A DNA stretch of 64,000 bases from Leclercia adecarboxylata (GCF_023639785.1 NZ_CP098325.1:372001-436000); one strand, 5' to 3'. Shown: positions 19,454 to 32,882, counted from the first letter of the stretch. The notes: a model not told the origin generated them from the letters alone. Numbers and translations: made by a program.

Positions 19454-20593
19454 TCATGCATCGCGTGGAAGCCCTTTTTCGATCACGCGTACCAGCCTGA
19501 TTTTCTGCGGTAATTGTACCTCCACCACACAGGCGTTTCGCTTGTCTATTTGCTGCGCAATCGCCCACTCTATGTGCTCATCAAGAAGTGGGTGCTCACC
19601 CCGGCGACTTTCCAGCGCCTTAAGGTTAGCCTCATCCCAGGGGGCATTGCCCAGCGCGACGGCGATATTACGCAGCCAGCGCAGGTGGCCGATACGGCGA
19701 ATCGCCGATCCTTCTGTCACTTTCAGGAACCAGGCCTCGCTCCAGGCGAACAGTTCGATAAGCGGCGGCGCGTGCAATGCCTTGCGGGGGCTGAAGTCGT
19801 CCTCTTCCGTTAACTGCGAATAACGGTTCCACGGGCAAATCAGCTGACAGTCATCGCAACCGTAGATGCGATTGCCGATCAACGGACGAAACTCTTCCGG
19901 GATCGCCCCTTCAAGTTCAATGGTCAGGTACGAGATGCAGCGGCGGGCATCGACGGTATAAGGCTCGACAATGGCCCCGGTGGGGCAGATAGTCATACAG
20001 GCCACGCAGCGGCCACAGCCTTCTTCGACCGGTTTATCCACCGGTAAAGGGATATCAATCAGTAACTCGCCAAGGAAAAAGAAAGAGCCAGCGTCGCGGC
20101 TCAGGATAAGTGAGTGCTTACCTGTCCAGCCGAGCCCGGCTTTTTCAGCCAGCGGACGCTCAAGAACAGGCGCAGAATCGACAAAGGGTCTAAAATTCAG
20201 CGTGGCGCACTGCTCCTGAATCATTTCCCCAAGCTTTTTGAGTCGGTTACGCAACAGTTTATGATAATCACGCCCCAGGGCATAACGGCTGACATAGCCC
20301 AGCGATGGGTTTTTCAGCGTACTGGCAAAAGCGGCTCCGGTGGGAAGGTAGTTCATACGCACGCTGATCACGCGCAGGGTTCCTGGCAACAGTTCATGCG
20401 GGCGGGCGCGCATCATACCGTGGCGCGCCATCCACTCCATCTCGCCGTGGTATTGATTATCCAGCCATGCCTGCAGTTTTGGCTCGCTGGCAGAGAGATC
20501 GGTATCGGTGATACCCACGTGTTGAAAACCAAGCTCAGCGCCCCACTGTTTAATGTTTTGCGCTAACTGATTGAGATCGAGGGGCTGTGACAT
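19454..20593 (-). CDS. queG: Epoxyqueuosine reductase QueG
   Basis: This 379-residue cobalamin-dependent iron-sulfur protein reduces epoxyqueuosine to queuosine in tRNA wobble positions. Two cluster motifs are visible: CGRCVACMTICPTGAI and CDDCQLICPWN. The C-terminal HEAT-like segment RRIGHLRWLRNIAVALGN contacts tRNA. MSQPLDLNQ gives the E. coli length; 35 codons of upstream open frame run antisense into nnr and are rejected. Its ATG and the divergent nnr ATG share the same CATG, so the two coding regions overlap by two bases head to head. Confidence 0.97.
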   Translation of the reverse strand: MSQPLDLNQLAQNIKQWGAELGFQHVGITDTDLSASEPKLQAWLDNQYHGEMEWMARHGMMRARPHELLPGTLRVISVRMNYLPTGAAFASTLKNPSLGYVSRYALGRDYHKLLRNRLKKLGEMIQEQCATLNFRPFVDSAPVLERPLAEKAGLGWTGKHSLILSRDAGSFFFLGELLIDIPLPVDKPVEEGCGRCVACMTICPTGAIVEPYTVDARRCISYLTIELEGAIPEEFRPLIGNRIYGCDDCQLICPWNRYSQLTEEDDFSPRKALHAPPLIELFAWSEAWFLKVTEGSAIRRIGHLRWLRNIAVALGNAPWDEANLKALESRRGEHPLLDEHIEWAIAQQIDKRNACVVEVQLPQKIRLVRVIEKGLPRDA

Positions 20594-22097
20594 GACGGAC
20601 CATACTGTGAAGAAAAACCCCGCAAGTATACCACACTCTGTCTGGCCCGCAGATGACCTGCGGCACGCCGAAAAAGAGGCGGCAGACAGTCTCGGCATAA
20701 CCCTTTATGAACTGATGCAGCGCGCGGGCGAGGCGGCTTTCACCGTTGCCCGCACCGCATACCCGCAGTCCCGCCACTGGCTGATCCTGTGCGGTCATGG
20801 CAATAACGGCGGCGATGGCTATGTGGTTGCCCGACTGGCGCTTGCCGCAGGCATTACCGTTACGCTGCTGGCGCTGGAGAGTGACAAACCGCTTCCTGAA
20901 GAAGCAACAAACGCCCGGCAAGCCTGGCTGGATGCGGCGGGGGTGATACACGCCGCAGATACGCCCTGGCCAGAAGGCATCGACCTGATCGTCGACGGCC
21001 TGCTGGGTACCGGTTTACGCAGCGCACCTCGCGATGAGGTTGCTGTCCTGATCGCCCATGCTAACCAACACAGGGCTCCCGTCGTGGCGCTGGATATTCC
21101 CTCCGGGCTGGTAGCCCAGACGGGCACCACGCCAGGTGAGGTCATTCATGCCGCCCATACGGTGACGTTTATCGCCCTCAAACCCGGCCTGCTGACCGGT
21201 AAAGCGCGCGATGTGGTCGGCGCGTTACATCATAATGCCCTTGGGCTGGAGGGGTGGCTCGCCGGGCAGGAGACCGCTATCACGCGCTTTGATGCGGCGC
21301 ATCTGGCGCAATGGCTTCCTCCGCGCCGCCCCACATCCCATAAGGGCGATCACGGCAGGCTGGTGATTATCGGTGGCGATCGTGGTACGGCGGGGGCTAT
21401 CCGCATGACCGGCGAAGCGGCGCTGCGTACCGGGGCGGGGCTGGTGCGCGTGCTGACGCGCAGCGAAAATATTACGCCGATCGTCACCGCCCGGCCTGAA
21501 CTTATGGTGCATGAACTGACGCCGAAGTCGCTGGACGACAGCCTGCAGTGGGCGGATGTGGTGGTGATTGGCCCTGGTCTGGGCCAGGAGTCGTGGGGGA
21601 AGGAGGCGCTACGCAAGGTCGAAAACTTCCGGCATGCGATGCTGTGGGACGCTGACGCGCTCAACCTTCTGGCAATCAACCCGGATAAACGTCACAATCG
21701 CATCCTGACGCCGCACCCCGGCGAGGCCGCGCGGCTGCTTAACTGCAGCGTTGCAGAAATTGAAAGCGATCGCTTACATTCTGCCCGACGTCTGGTAAAA
21801 CGTTACGGTGGTGTTGTCGTTCTGAAAGGCGCCGGTACTGTCGTCGCCAGCGAGAGCGGCGTGGCTGGCATCGTGGATGTCGGCAATGCCGGAATGGCGA
21901 GCGGCGGAATGGGCGACGTGCTTTCGGGTATCATCGGCGCGTTGCTCGGACAAAAACTGGCGCTTTATGATGCCGCCTGCGCAGGCTGCGTCGCGCATGG
22001 TCTGGCCGCCGATATGCTGGCCGATCAGTACGGCACGCGTGGCATGCTGGCAACCGATCTTTTTGACACGCTGCGGCGTGTCGTTAACCCAAAATAA
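20592..22097 (+). CDS. nnr: Bifunctional NAD(P)H-hydrate repair enzyme
   Basis: This 501-residue protein joins an N-terminal epimerase domain (YjeF_N, about 1-225; CGHGNNGGDGYVVARL) to a C-terminal ADP-dependent NAD(P)HX dehydratase (about 230-500; HKGDHGRLVIIGGDRGTAGA, WDADALNLLA, NAGMASGGMGDVLSG). It repairs hydrated nicotinamide cofactors. It is about 14 residues shorter at the C-terminus than E. coli Nnr, whose gene runs into tsaE; here 12 bases separate the two genes. Confidence 0.97.
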   Translation: MTDHTVKKNPASIPHSVWPADDLRHAEKEAADSLGITLYELMQRAGEAAFTVARTAYPQSRHWLILCGHGNNGGDGYVVARLALAAGITVTLLALESDKPLPEEATNARQAWLDAAGVIHAADTPWPEGIDLIVDGLLGTGLRSAPRDEVAVLIAHANQHRAPVVALDIPSGLVAQTGTTPGEVIHAAHTVTFIALKPGLLTGKARDVVGALHHNALGLEGWLAGQETAITRFDAAHLAQWLPPRRPTSHKGDHGRLVIIGGDRGTAGAIRMTGEAALRTGAGLVRVLTRSENITPIVTARPELMVHELTPKSLDDSLQWADVVVIGPGLGQESWGKEALRKVENFRHAMLWDADALNLLAINPDKRHNRILTPHPGEAARLLNCSVAEIESDRLHSARRLVKRYGGVVVLKGAGTVVASESGVAGIVDVGNAGMASGGMGDVLSGIIGALLGQKLALYDAACAGCVAHGLAADMLADQYGTRGMLATDLFDTLRRVVNPK

Positions 22098-22106
22098 TTG
22101 ACGTAG

Positions 22107-22571
<465 letters not shown>

Positions 22572-22587
22572 GTTAAGAGATAACGGG

Positions 22588-23916
22588 ATGATTAATCGCG
22601 TTAAAGGTTGGTTGATAGCAGCAGCGGTACTGTTTTGTGCGCAGGCCGGTGCAGCAACGTTGTCCGATATTCAGGTTTCCAACGGAGATAATCAGGCCCG
22701 AATTACTTTTAGTTTTATGGGCGATCCTGAGTATGCATTTTCGCAGATCGATAAGCGCAGCGTTGCACTGGATATTAAACAGACCGGCGTCATCAAGGGT
22801 TTGCCGCTTCAGTTCAGCGGCAACAATCTGGTGCACAGCATTCGGTCCGGCACGCCGAAGGACGCGCAGTCCCTGCGTCTGGTGGTCGATTTAACACAGA
22901 ACGGCAATACCCGGGCGGTGAAGCAACAGAACGGTGCGAGCTATATGGTGGTCTTTACCATCAACGCCGATGCGCCGCCACCGCCGCCACCTCCTCCGGT
23001 GGTGGCGAAGCGGGTGGAGCAGCCTGTCGTTGCGCCACGTCCTTCAGAGCCAGCAAGAAACCCGTTTAAATCCGGCAGCGATCGCATGACCAGCGTCACC
23101 AGCAGCAACACGGTGACTCGCCCGGCGGCACAGGCGCGCCCCTCAAATGGTGAGAAGGTGATTATCGCTATCGATGCCGGGCATGGCGGGCAGGATCCCG
23201 GCGCAATCGGGCCTGGCGGCACACGTGAGAAGAACGTGACCATCGCCATTGCCCGTAAGCTCCGGACGCTGCTCAATGATGACCCGATGTTTAAAGGCGT
23301 CCTGACCCGCGACGGCGACTATTTCATTTCCGTCATGGGCCGCTCAGACGTGGCGCGCCAGCAGAACGCCAATTTCCTGGTCTCTGTTCACGCAGATGCA
23401 GCACCGAATCGCGACGCCACCGGCGCTTCTGTCTGGGTGCTTTCCAACCGTCGCGCCAACAGCGAAATGGCGGGCTGGCTGGAACAGCACGAGAAGCAGT
23501 CAGAGCTGCTGGGTGGGGCGGGTGATGTGCTGGCAAACAGCCAGGCGGATCCTTACCTGAGCCAGGCGGTGCTGGATTTACAGTTCGGCCATTCCCAGCG
23601 CGTCGGGTATGATGTGGCGACTAACGTCCTGAGCCAGCTGCAAAGCGTGGGTTCCCTGCATAAGCGCCGTCCGGAGCATGCCAGCCTGGGTGTGCTGCGC
23701 TCGCCGGATATTCCGTCCATCCTTGTGGAAACGGGCTTCATCAGTAATAACGGTGAAGAGCGCCTGCTGGCCAGCGACAGCTATCAGCAGCAGATTGCCG
23801 AAGCGATTTATAAAGGCCTGCGTAAGTACTTTGATGCGCATCCGCTCCAGTCTGCACCACAGGGTGGCGCGGGGCAGACCGCCATGTTACCGGGCGAGTC
23901 GTCCTCGACCCATTAA
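22588..23916 (+). CDS. amiB: N-acetylmuramoyl-L-alanine amidase AmiB
   Basis: This 442-residue periplasmic enzyme splits septal peptidoglycan. It has a signal peptide (1-22), an AMIN domain (about 24-125), a proline-rich linker with seven Pro near 131, and an Amidase_3 zinc domain (about 190-420). The metal-site motifs are [22 protein letters not shown] and the catalytic Glu in [10 protein letters not shown]. EnvC activates the E. coli enzyme. Confidence 0.97.
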   Translation: MINRVKGWLIAAAVLFCAQAGAATLSDIQVSNGDNQARITFSFMGDPEYAFSQIDKRSVALDIKQTGVIKGLPLQFSGNNLVHSIRSGTPKDAQSLRLVVDLTQNGNTRAVKQQNGASYMVVFTINADAPPPPPPPPVVAKRVEQPVVAPRPSEPARNPFKSGSDRMTSVTSSNTVTRPAAQARPSNGEKVIIAIDAGHGGQDPGAIGPGGTREKNVTIAIARKLRTLLNDDPMFKGVLTRDGDYFISVMGRSDVARQQNANFLVSVHADAAPNRDATGASVWVLSNRRANSEMAGWLEQHEKQSELLGGAGDVLANSQADPYLSQAVLDLQFGHSQRVGYDVATNVLSQLQSVGSLHKRRPEHASLGVLRSPDIPSILVETGFISNNGEERLLASDSYQQQIAEAIYKGLRKYFDAHPLQSAPQGGAGQTAMLPGESSSTH

Positions 23917-23925
23917 GGAGATTTC

Positions 23926-25773
23926 ATGCCGATTCAGGTTCTGCCGCCGCAGCTTGCGAACCAAATCGCCGCCGGTGAGGTGGTGGAACGTCCTGCGTCG
24001 GTAGTGAAAGAGCTGGTGGAAAACAGCCTCGATGCAGGGGCAACCCGCATCGACATTGATATTGAACGCGGCGGTGCGAAACTCATTCGAATTCGCGATA
24101 ACGGCTGCGGCATCAAAAAAGAGGAGCTGGCGCTGGCGCTGGCTCGTCACGCCACCAGTAAAATTGCCTCACTCGACGATCTTGAAGCCATCATAAGCCT
24201 CGGTTTTCGCGGTGAAGCGCTGGCCAGTATCAGCTCTGTTTCCCGCTTAACGCTCACCTCCCGCACCGCTGAACAGCAGGAAGCCTGGCAGGCTTATGCC
24301 GAAGGCCGGGATATGGACGTGACGGTTAAACCTGCCGCGCATCCGGTGGGTACGACGCTGGAAGTGCTGGATCTCTTCTATAACACCCCCGCACGGCGCA
24401 AATTTATGCGCACCGAAAAAACCGAATTCGGACATATAGACGAGATCATTCGCCGAATTGCCCTGGCACGCTTCGATGTCACCATCAATTTGAGCCACAA
24501 CGGCAAGATGATGCGTCAGTATCGCGCCGTGGCGCCGGGCGGCCAGAAAGAGCGTCGGCTGGGCGCCATCTGCGGAACCCCGTTTCTTGAACAGGCGCTG
24601 GCCATCGAGTGGCAGCATGGCGATCTGACCCTCCGCGGCTGGGTAGCTGATCCCAAAGCGACCAGTACCGCGTTTGCCGAGATCCAGTATTGCTATGTAA
24701 ACGGACGCATGATGCGTGACCGTCTCATCAACCATGCGATCCGCCAGGCGTGCGAAGATAAACTGGGTGCGGGTGAGCAGCCCGCTTTTGTGTTGTATCT
24801 GGAGATCGACCCGCATCAGGTGGACGTCAACGTCCACCCGGCGAAACATGAAGTGCGTTTTCATCAGTCGCGGCTGGTTCATGACTTCATCTACCAGGGC
24901 GTGCTGAGCGTGTTGCAGCAGCAGGCCGAGCCGGGCTTGCCGTTGAGCGAAGAGGTGCCTGCTCCGCGTCAGATCCCGGAGAACCGCGTTGCGGCGGGCA
25001 GAAACCAGTTTGCTGAACCCGCTGTGGCGCGGGAACCTGCCGCCCCGCGTTTTTCGTCTGGCGGCTCAGCCCTCAGGCCGTCTGGCGCTAATTATCCTCA
25101 TGCCCAGCCGGGCTACCAGAAGCAGGCGGGCGCGGTGTATCGCACATTGCTCGACACGCCGGCTCCGGTGCAAAAAGCGGATGAGGTCATTCCTGCTACG
25201 CCTGCGCTAACGGGCCATAGCCAGAGTTTTGGCCGGGTGCTGACCATCATCGCGCCCGATGCGGCGCTACTGGAGCGTGACGGCCAGCTGGCGCTGTTAT
25301 CCCTGCCGGTCGCCGAGCGCTGGCTGAAACAGGCGCAGCTGGCACCGGGCCCGCATCAGGCCTGCGCACAGCCTTTACTGATCCCGGTGCGGATAAAAAT
25401 CTCACCGCAGGAGACGCAGGTTGTGCAGCGACATCAGGCTGCCCTTGCTGAAATGGGTATCGAAATGGTGCAGGAGTCGCATCATGTCACGCTTCGTGCC
25501 GTGCCTTTACCCTTACGCCAACAAAATTTACAAAACTTGATTCCTGAACTGATAGGCTACCTGGCGCAGCAGACAACGTTTGATGCCGCCAACACCGCGC
25601 AGTGGATCGCCCGCCAGCTGGCAAGCGACCATCCGACGTGGAGCATGGCACAGGCGATTACCGTGCTGGCGGAGGTTGAACGTCTCTGCCCACATCTGGT
25701 AAAAGCGCCACCGGGTGGTTTGTTGCAACTTATCGATCTACAAACGGCTAAGACCGCCCTGAAAAATGAGTGA
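23926..25773 (+). CDS. mutL: DNA mismatch repair protein MutL
   Basis: This 615-residue protein, equal in length to E. coli MutL, links MutS to MutH and UvrD. The N-terminal GHKL ATPase motifs are [20 protein letters not shown] and [11 protein letters not shown] low-complexity linker (about 335-430) precedes the dimerisation domain. It lacks the metal-binding endonuclease motif of MutH-less species, as expected. Its stop overlaps the miaA start by 8 bases. Confidence 0.98.
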   Translation: MPIQVLPPQLANQIAAGEVVERPASVVKELVENSLDAGATRIDIDIERGGAKLIRIRDNGCGIKKEELALALARHATSKIASLDDLEAIISLGFRGEALASISSVSRLTLTSRTAEQQEAWQAYAEGRDMDVTVKPAAHPVGTTLEVLDLFYNTPARRKFMRTEKTEFGHIDEIIRRIALARFDVTINLSHNGKMMRQYRAVAPGGQKERRLGAICGTPFLEQALAIEWQHGDLTLRGWVADPKATSTAFAEIQYCYVNGRMMRDRLINHAIRQACEDKLGAGEQPAFVLYLEIDPHQVDVNVHPAKHEVRFHQSRLVHDFIYQGVLSVLQQQAEPGLPLSEEVPAPRQIPENRVAAGRNQFAEPAVAREPAAPRFSSGGSALRPSGANYPHAQPGYQKQAGAVYRTLLDTPAPVQKADEVIPATPALTGHSQSFGRVLTIIAPDAALLERDGQLALLSLPVAERWLKQAQLAPGPHQACAQPLLIPVRIKISPQETQVVQRHQAALAEMGIEMVQESHHVTLRAVPLPLRQQNLQNLIPELIGYLAQQTTFDAANTAQWIARQLASDHPTWSMAQAITVLAEVERLCPHLVKAPPGGLLQLIDLQTAKTALKNE

Positions 25774-26716
25774 CTTGAGTAATACCAGCCTGCCAAAGGC
25801 GATATTTTTGATGGGGCCAACGGCCTCGGGCAAAACTGCGTTAGCCATTGAGTTACGTAAAGTTTTGCCAGTAGAGTTGATTAGCGTTGATTCCGCCCTT
25901 ATTTATCAGGGGATGGATATCGGTACGGCAAAGCCTAACGCAGATGAGTTACGCGCGGCACCGCACCGATTGCTGGACATTCTCGACCCGGCGCAGGCTT
26001 ATTCGGCGGCTGATTTTCGTCGCGATGCGCTGGCGCACATGGCGGAGATCACAGCAGCAGGGCGTATCCCGCTGCTGGTGGGCGGAACAATGCTGTATTT
26101 CAAAGCCTTACTGGAAGGATTGTCGCCGTTACCGTCGGCAGACCCCGCAGTAAGAGCAAAGATTGAGCATCAGGCAGCAGAGCAGGGATGGGGTGCGCTG
26201 CATGAGCAACTGAAAGAGATTGATCCGGTTGCTGCAGCACGTATTCATCCAAATGATCCGCAAAGGCTTTCCCGGGCACTGGAAGTTTTTTTCATTTCGG
26301 GTAAAACTTTAACGGAACTGACGCAAACGTCAGGAGAGGCTCTGCCGTATCAGGTGCATCAGTTCGCCATCGCCCCGGCGAGCCGTGAACTGCTCCATCA
26401 GCGAATTGAGCAGCGTTTTCATCAGATGTTGGCTTCAGATTTTGAAGCAGAAGTGCGGGCGCTATTTGCCCGTGGAGATTTGCATACGGATATGCCTTCC
26501 ATTCGTTGCGTGGGTTATCGCCAGATGTGGTCCTACATTGAAGGTGAAATTTCACATGATGAAATGGTTTATCGAGGTGTTTGCGCCACGAGACAGTTGG
26601 CGAAGCGCCAGATAACCTGGTTACGCGGTTGGGACGAGGTTCACTGGTTAGACAGTGAAAAGCCACAACAGGCGTTACATGATGTATTACAGGTTGTTGG
26701 TGATATCGCAGACTGA
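25766..26716 (+). CDS. miaA: tRNA dimethylallyltransferase MiaA
   Basis: This 316-residue enzyme adds the isopentenyl group to A37 of UNN-reading tRNAs. The P-loop is [27 protein letters not shown] and the RCVGYRQMW segment are family signatures. Translation is probably coupled to mutL through the 8-base overlap. Confidence 0.98.
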   Translation: MSDLSNTSLPKAIFLMGPTASGKTALAIELRKVLPVELISVDSALIYQGMDIGTAKPNADELRAAPHRLLDILDPAQAYSAADFRRDALAHMAEITAAGRIPLLVGGTMLYFKALLEGLSPLPSADPAVRAKIEHQAAEQGWGALHEQLKEIDPVAAARIHPNDPQRLSRALEVFFISGKTLTELTQTSGEALPYQVHQFAIAPASRELLHQRIEQRFHQMLASDFEAEVRALFARGDLHTDMPSIRCVGYRQMWSYIEGEISHDEMVYRGVCATRQLAKRQITWLRGWDEVHWLDSEKPQQALHDVLQVVGDIAD

Positions 26717-26789
26717 ATGTGTACAATTAAGCCGTATCGTGCGCAATTTTTCAGAATCGCAAGGTTCTAAGTACAAAACAAGCATATAA

Positions 26790-27110
<321 letters not shown>

Positions 27111-27186
27111 GGTTACTGGCTGTTATTTCCATATCGGGGAGCCAGGTTTCTGCGTTCCCCGCTGATCTTTTTTGAGGGGTTTACGC

Positions 27187-28467
27187 TTGTTTGACCGTTA
27201 CGATGCCGGTGAGCAGGCGGTGCTGGTACACATCTATTTTTCGCAAGACAAAGATATGGAAGATCTCCAGGAGTTTGAATCTCTGGTCTCTTCCGCCGGT
27301 GTCGAAGCAATGCAGGTGATTACCGGTAGCCGTAAAGCGCCGCACCCAAAGTATTTTGTTGGTGAAGGTAAAGCAGTAGAGATTGCGGATGCCGTTAAAG
27401 CGACTGGCGCATCAGTCGTGCTATTTGATCACGCCCTGACACCGGCCCAGGAACGCAACCTGGAACGTCTGTGCGAATGCCGGGTTATCGATCGGACGGG
27501 TTTGATTTTAGACATTTTTGCCCAACGTGCACGTACCCATGAAGGGAAATTGCAGGTTGAGCTGGCGCAGCTGCGCCATCTGGCGACGCGCCTGGTGCGT
27601 GGCTGGACACACCTTGAACGACAAAAGGGCGGGATTGGTTTGCGCGGCCCGGGTGAAACCCAGCTCGAAACCGACCGTCGCTTGCTGCGTGGCCGTATTA
27701 CCCAGATCCTCTCACGACTGGAAAAAGTTGAGAAGCAACGCGAGCAGGGGCGCCGCTCCCGACAGAAGGCTGACATCCCGACGGTGTCGCTGGTCGGTTA
27801 TACCAACGCCGGTAAATCCACCCTGTTTAACCAGATAACCGAGGCCCAGGTGTATGCCGCAGACCAGTTGTTTGCGACCCTGGATCCGACGCTGCGCCGT
27901 ATTGACGTAACGGATGTCGGTGAAACCGTGCTGGCGGATACCGTTGGGTTTATCCGTCATTTGCCGCACGATCTGGTGGCCGCGTTTAAAGCCACTCTGC
28001 AGGAGACGCGTCAGGCGACGTTGCTGCTGCACGTCATTGACGCTGCGGATGTCCGCCTGCAGGAAAATATTGATGCAGTGAATATCGTGCTGGAAGAGAT
28101 TGATGCACACGAGATCCCGACGCTGCTGGTGATGAATAAGATCGATATGCTGGACGGTTTTGAGCCGCGTATCGACAGGGATGAAGAGAACATACCGATT
28201 CGGGTCTGGCTATCTGCCCAGACCGGTATTGGTGTACCACTGCTTTTCCAGGCCTTAACAGAACGTCTTTCTGGTGAAGTGGCTCAGCACACGCTGCGTT
28301 TACCACCCGAGGAAGGCCGACTGCGCAGCCGTTTTTATCAGCTTCAGGCGATAGAAAAAGAGTGGATGGAGGATGACGGCAGCGTGGGGTTGCAGGTGCG
28401 TATGCCAATCGTTGACTGGCGTCGCCTCTGTAAACAAGAACCTGCGCTGGTCGACTACGTCGTCTGA
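27187..28467 (+). CDS. hflX: Ribosome-splitting GTPase HflX
   Basis: This 426-residue GTPase splits stalled ribosomes after heat stress. N-terminal HflX domain (about 1-195; [21 protein letters not shown]), then G1 [13 protein letters not shown]3 [10 protein letters not shown] and G4 NKID. A TTG start ([10 protein letters not shown]) gives the E. coli length; another in-frame TTG lies five codons earlier. The ribosome site is GAGGGG. Confidence 0.96.
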   Translation: MFDRYDAGEQAVLVHIYFSQDKDMEDLQEFESLVSSAGVEAMQVITGSRKAPHPKYFVGEGKAVEIADAVKATGASVVLFDHALTPAQERNLERLCECRVIDRTGLILDIFAQRARTHEGKLQVELAQLRHLATRLVRGWTHLERQKGGIGLRGPGETQLETDRRLLRGRITQILSRLEKVEKQREQGRRSRQKADIPTVSLVGYTNAGKSTLFNQITEAQVYAADQLFATLDPTLRRIDVTDVGETVLADTVGFIRHLPHDLVAAFKATLQETRQATLLLHVIDAADVRLQENIDAVNIVLEEIDAHEIPTLLVMNKIDMLDGFEPRIDRDEENIPIRVWLSAQTGIGVPLLFQALTERLSGEVAQHTLRLPPEEGRLRSRFYQLQAIEKEWMEDDGSVGLQVRMPIVDWRRLCKQEPALVDYVV

Positions 28468-28583
28468 CCAGAAAGGAGATGCCTGAAGGATTTTGCCCTT
28501 TGGGATACCCACACCGCTGCGAATGCTCCGGCATGACAGGCGTTTGAGGGTATATCACCGCATAACAAATATGGAGCACATAC

Positions 28584-29837
28584 ATGGCGTGGAATCAGCC
28601 CGGTAATAACGGACAAGACCGCGACCCGTGGGGGAGCAGCAATAATCAAGGCGGCAACTCCGGGGGAAATGGCAACAAAGGTGGTCGCGAGCAGGGGCCA
28701 CCCGATCTGGATGATATCTTCCGCAAGCTGAGTAAAAAGCTGGGCGGACTTGGCGGTGGTAAAGGCACTGGCGGTGGTACTGGCCAGGGGCCGCGTCCTC
28801 ATATGGGCGGTCGCGTGGTGGGCATTGTTGCAGCAGCAGCGGTGATCATCTGGGCAGCCAGCGGGTTCTACACGATCAAAGAAGCAGAACGCGGTGTTGT
28901 GACCCGTTTTGGTAAATTCAGCCATCTGGTTGAGCCAGGCCTGAACTGGAAGCCAACCTTTATCGATGACGTCACGGCGGTGAACGTTGAATCGGTACGT
29001 GAACTGGCGGCATCCGGCGTGATGCTGACGTCCGACGAGAACGTCGTACGCGTCGAGATGAACGTGCAGTACCGTGTGACCGATCCACAGCACTATCTGT
29101 TCAGCGTGACCAGCGCCGATGACAGCCTGCGTCAGGCGACCGACAGCGCCCTGCGCGGCGTCATCGGTAAATACACCATGGACCGCATTCTGACTGAAGG
29201 TCGTACCGTTATTCGTAGCGATACCCAGCGCGAGCTGGAAGAGACCATCCGTCCGTACAACATGGGTATTACCCTGCTGGACGTCAACTTCCAGGCTGCT
29301 CGTCCGCCGGAAGAGGTGAAGGCCGCTTTTGATGATGCGATTGCTGCACGTGAAAACGAACAGCAGTACATCCGTGAGGCTGAGGCCTACACCAACGAAG
29401 TTCAGCCGCGTGCGAACGGTCAGGCCCAGCGTATTCTTGAAGAAGCGCGTGCCTACAAGACGCAGACCGTGCTGGAAGCTCAGGGTGAAGTGGCTCGCTT
29501 TGCCAAGATCCTGCCGGAATATAAAGCCGCGCCGGAAATTACCCGTGAGCGTCTCTATATCGAGACCATGGAGAAAGTGCTGAGCCATACCCGTAAAGTG
29601 CTGGTTAACGACAGCAAGAACGGCAACCTGATGGTTCTGCCGCTGGATCAGATGCTGAAAGGCGGTAACGCCCCGGCGGCAAAAAATGACAACAGCGGCG
29701 CCAATAACCTGCTGCGTCTGCCGCCTGCGTCTACCAACAGCTCCAGCGCGAATACCACCTCAACTAATGAGCGTGACATCATGGACCAACGCCGCGCCAA
29801 CGCGCAGCGTAACGACTACCAGCGTCAGGGGGAATAA
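28584..29837 (+). CDS. hflK: FtsH regulator HflK
   Basis: This 417-residue SPFH/prohibitin protein has a Gly/Asn-rich cytoplasmic head (1-75), one transmembrane helix (about 78-98, VGIVAAAAVIIWAAS) and a periplasmic SPFH domain. With HflC it forms a cage around FtsH and limits its proteolysis. The C-terminal tail is Asn/Ser-rich. It is two bases upstream of hflC. Confidence 0.97.
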   Translation: MAWNQPGNNGQDRDPWGSSNNQGGNSGGNGNKGGREQGPPDLDDIFRKLSKKLGGLGGGKGTGGGTGQGPRPHMGGRVVGIVAAAAVIIWAASGFYTIKEAERGVVTRFGKFSHLVEPGLNWKPTFIDDVTAVNVESVRELAASGVMLTSDENVVRVEMNVQYRVTDPQHYLFSVTSADDSLRQATDSALRGVIGKYTMDRILTEGRTVIRSDTQRELEETIRPYNMGITLLDVNFQAARPPEEVKAAFDDAIAARENEQQYIREAEAYTNEVQPRANGQAQRILEEARAYKTQTVLEAQGEVARFAKILPEYKAAPEITRERLYIETMEKVLSHTRKVLVNDSKNGNLMVLPLDQMLKGGNAPAAKNDNSGANNLLRLPPASTNSSSANTTSTNERDIMDQRRANAQRNDYQRQGE

Positions 29838-29839
29838 CG

Positions 29840-30841
29840 ATGCGTAAGTCAGTTATTGCGATCATTATTATCGTGCTGGTTGTACTTTACACCTCGATTT
29901 TTGTGATTAAAGAGGGTGAGCGTGGGATTAAATTCCAGTTCAGCAGCGTCGTGCGTGATGGCGACAAGCGTCCGGTAATTTATGAGCCAGGCCTGCATTT
30001 CAAAGTGCCGTTTATTCAGTCAGTGAAAACGCTTGATGCGCGTATTCAGACCATGGATAACCAGGCCGATCGTTTCGTGACCAAAGAGAAAAAAGACCTG
30101 ATCGTTGACTCCTACATCAAGTGGCGTATCAGCGACTTCAGCCGTTACTTCCTGGCGACCGGTGGCGGTGACGTCTCCCAGGCCGAAGTGCTGCTGAAAC
30201 GTAAGTTCTCTGACCGTCTGCGTTCTGAAATTGGTCGTCTGGACGTGCGCGACATCGTAACCGACTCTCGCGGTCGTCTGACCTCTGAAGTGCGCGATGC
30301 GCTGAACTCCGGCTCCGCGGGCACGGAAGATGAAGTGACCACCCCAGCGGCCGACGATGCCATCGCCAAAGCAGCTGAACGCGTTCAGGCTGAAACCAAC
30401 GGCAAAGTAGCGGTTATCAACCCGAACAGTATGGCGGCGTTGGGTATCGAAGTGGTTGACGTGCGTATCAAGCAGATCAACCTGCCGACGGAAGTGTCTG
30501 AGGCTATCTACAACCGTATGCGTGCCGAACGTGAAGCGGTAGCGCGTCGCCATCGTTCACAGGGTCAGGAAGAAGCTGAAAAGCTGCGTGCAACCGCAGA
30601 CTATGAAGTGACTAAAACTCTGGCAGAAGCGGAGCGTCAGGGTCGTATTCTGCGCGGTGAAGGTGATGCCGAAGCCGCGAAGCTGTTTGCCGATGCATTC
30701 AGCCAGGATCCCGACTTCTATGCCTTTATCCGTAGCCTCCGCGCCTACGAGAGTAGCTTCCAGAGCAATCAGGACGTGATGGTTCTGAGCCCGGATAGCG
30801 ATTTCTTCCGCTACATGAAGTCGCCTACGACAACCCGATAA
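29840..30841 (+). CDS. hflC: FtsH regulator HflC
   Basis: This 333-residue partner of HflK has a signal-anchor helix at residues 5-20 (VIAIIIIVLVVLYTSIFV) and an SPFH domain with VVDVRIKQINLP. It is the last gene of the amiB-hflC superoperon and is followed by a strong terminator. Confidence 0.97.
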   Translation: MRKSVIAIIIIVLVVLYTSIFVIKEGERGIKFQFSSVVRDGDKRPVIYEPGLHFKVPFIQSVKTLDARIQTMDNQADRFVTKEKKDLIVDSYIKWRISDFSRYFLATGGGDVSQAEVLLKRKFSDRLRSEIGRLDVRDIVTDSRGRLTSEVRDALNSGSAGTEDEVTTPAADDAIAKAAERVQAETNGKVAVINPNSMAALGIEVVDVRIKQINLPTEVSEAIYNRMRAEREAVARRHRSQGQEEAEKLRATADYEVTKTLAEAERQGRILRGEGDAEAAKLFADAFSQDPDFYAFIRSLRAYESSFQSNQDVMVLSPDSDFFRYMKSPTTTR

Positions 30842-30852
30842 TTGCGGGCTGT

Positions 30853-30892
30853 AAAAAAGCCAGTCAGGCATTTTACCTGGCTGGCTTTTTTT
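30853..30892. terminator. Bidirectional rho-independent terminator
   Basis: A 10-bp stem (GCCAGTCAGG 30859-30868 with CCTGGCTGGC 30876-30885) is flanked by six A residues on the left and seven T residues on the right, so it can end both hflC (plus) and the peptide gene (minus). Confidence 0.93.
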
Positions 30893-30909
30893 ATTGCAAA
30901 ACTGGCTGA

Positions 30910-31203
30910 TTAGTTGCCCAGCATTCTGTTTAGCAGTCCACCAACCAGCGGTACACCTGCCAGCGCGGTTTCAATGGTAAAACCAACCGTCAGGCCAACC
31001 ATTTTGCCCAGTTGGGTGCCCAGATCTGGAGCAAGTGATACCAGATTGACGTTACCAACGATTGGTAATTCAATTTTGCTGATAATATCGCTGCCCATTG
31101 ACCATACAGACGTACCAATGTTGCTGCCCAGAGAAGCCAGGCTGTCTTGCAGCCAGCCTGCGCCGCTTACGGCTTCAAGTTCAAATGCGTTCAATTCTTT
31201 CAT
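30910..31203 (-). CDS. Microcin-like peptide precursor with double-glycine (GA) leader
   Basis: This 97-residue precursor starts MKELNAFELEAVSGAG. Residues 1-15 fit the double-glycine leader consensus (L-x-x-x-E-L-x-x-V-S-G-A), and the GA|G junction resembles that of microcin E492. Cleavage after Ala15 would leave 82 residues starting GWLQDSLASLG. The mature part has no Cys, GxxxG pairs (GSNIG, GLTVG) and a hydrophobic C-terminal half, as in membrane-active class II bacteriocins. AGGA 8 bases before the ATG at 31203 selects this start over the Met three codons upstream. No exporter or immunity gene is in the window. E. coli has yjeT at this position. Confidence 0.72.
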   Translation of the reverse strand: MKELNAFELEAVSGAGWLQDSLASLGSNIGTSVWSMGSDIISKIELPIVGNVNLVSLAPDLGTQLGKMVGLTVGFTIETALAGVPLVGGLLNRMLGN

Positions 31204-32872
<1,669 letters not shown>

Positions 32873-32882
32873 TAATGGTTTC

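Noticed and set aside
28455..29588. A 377-codon open frame antisense to hflK
   Set aside because: hflK is fully conserved on the other strand, and the antisense product has no recognisable domain.
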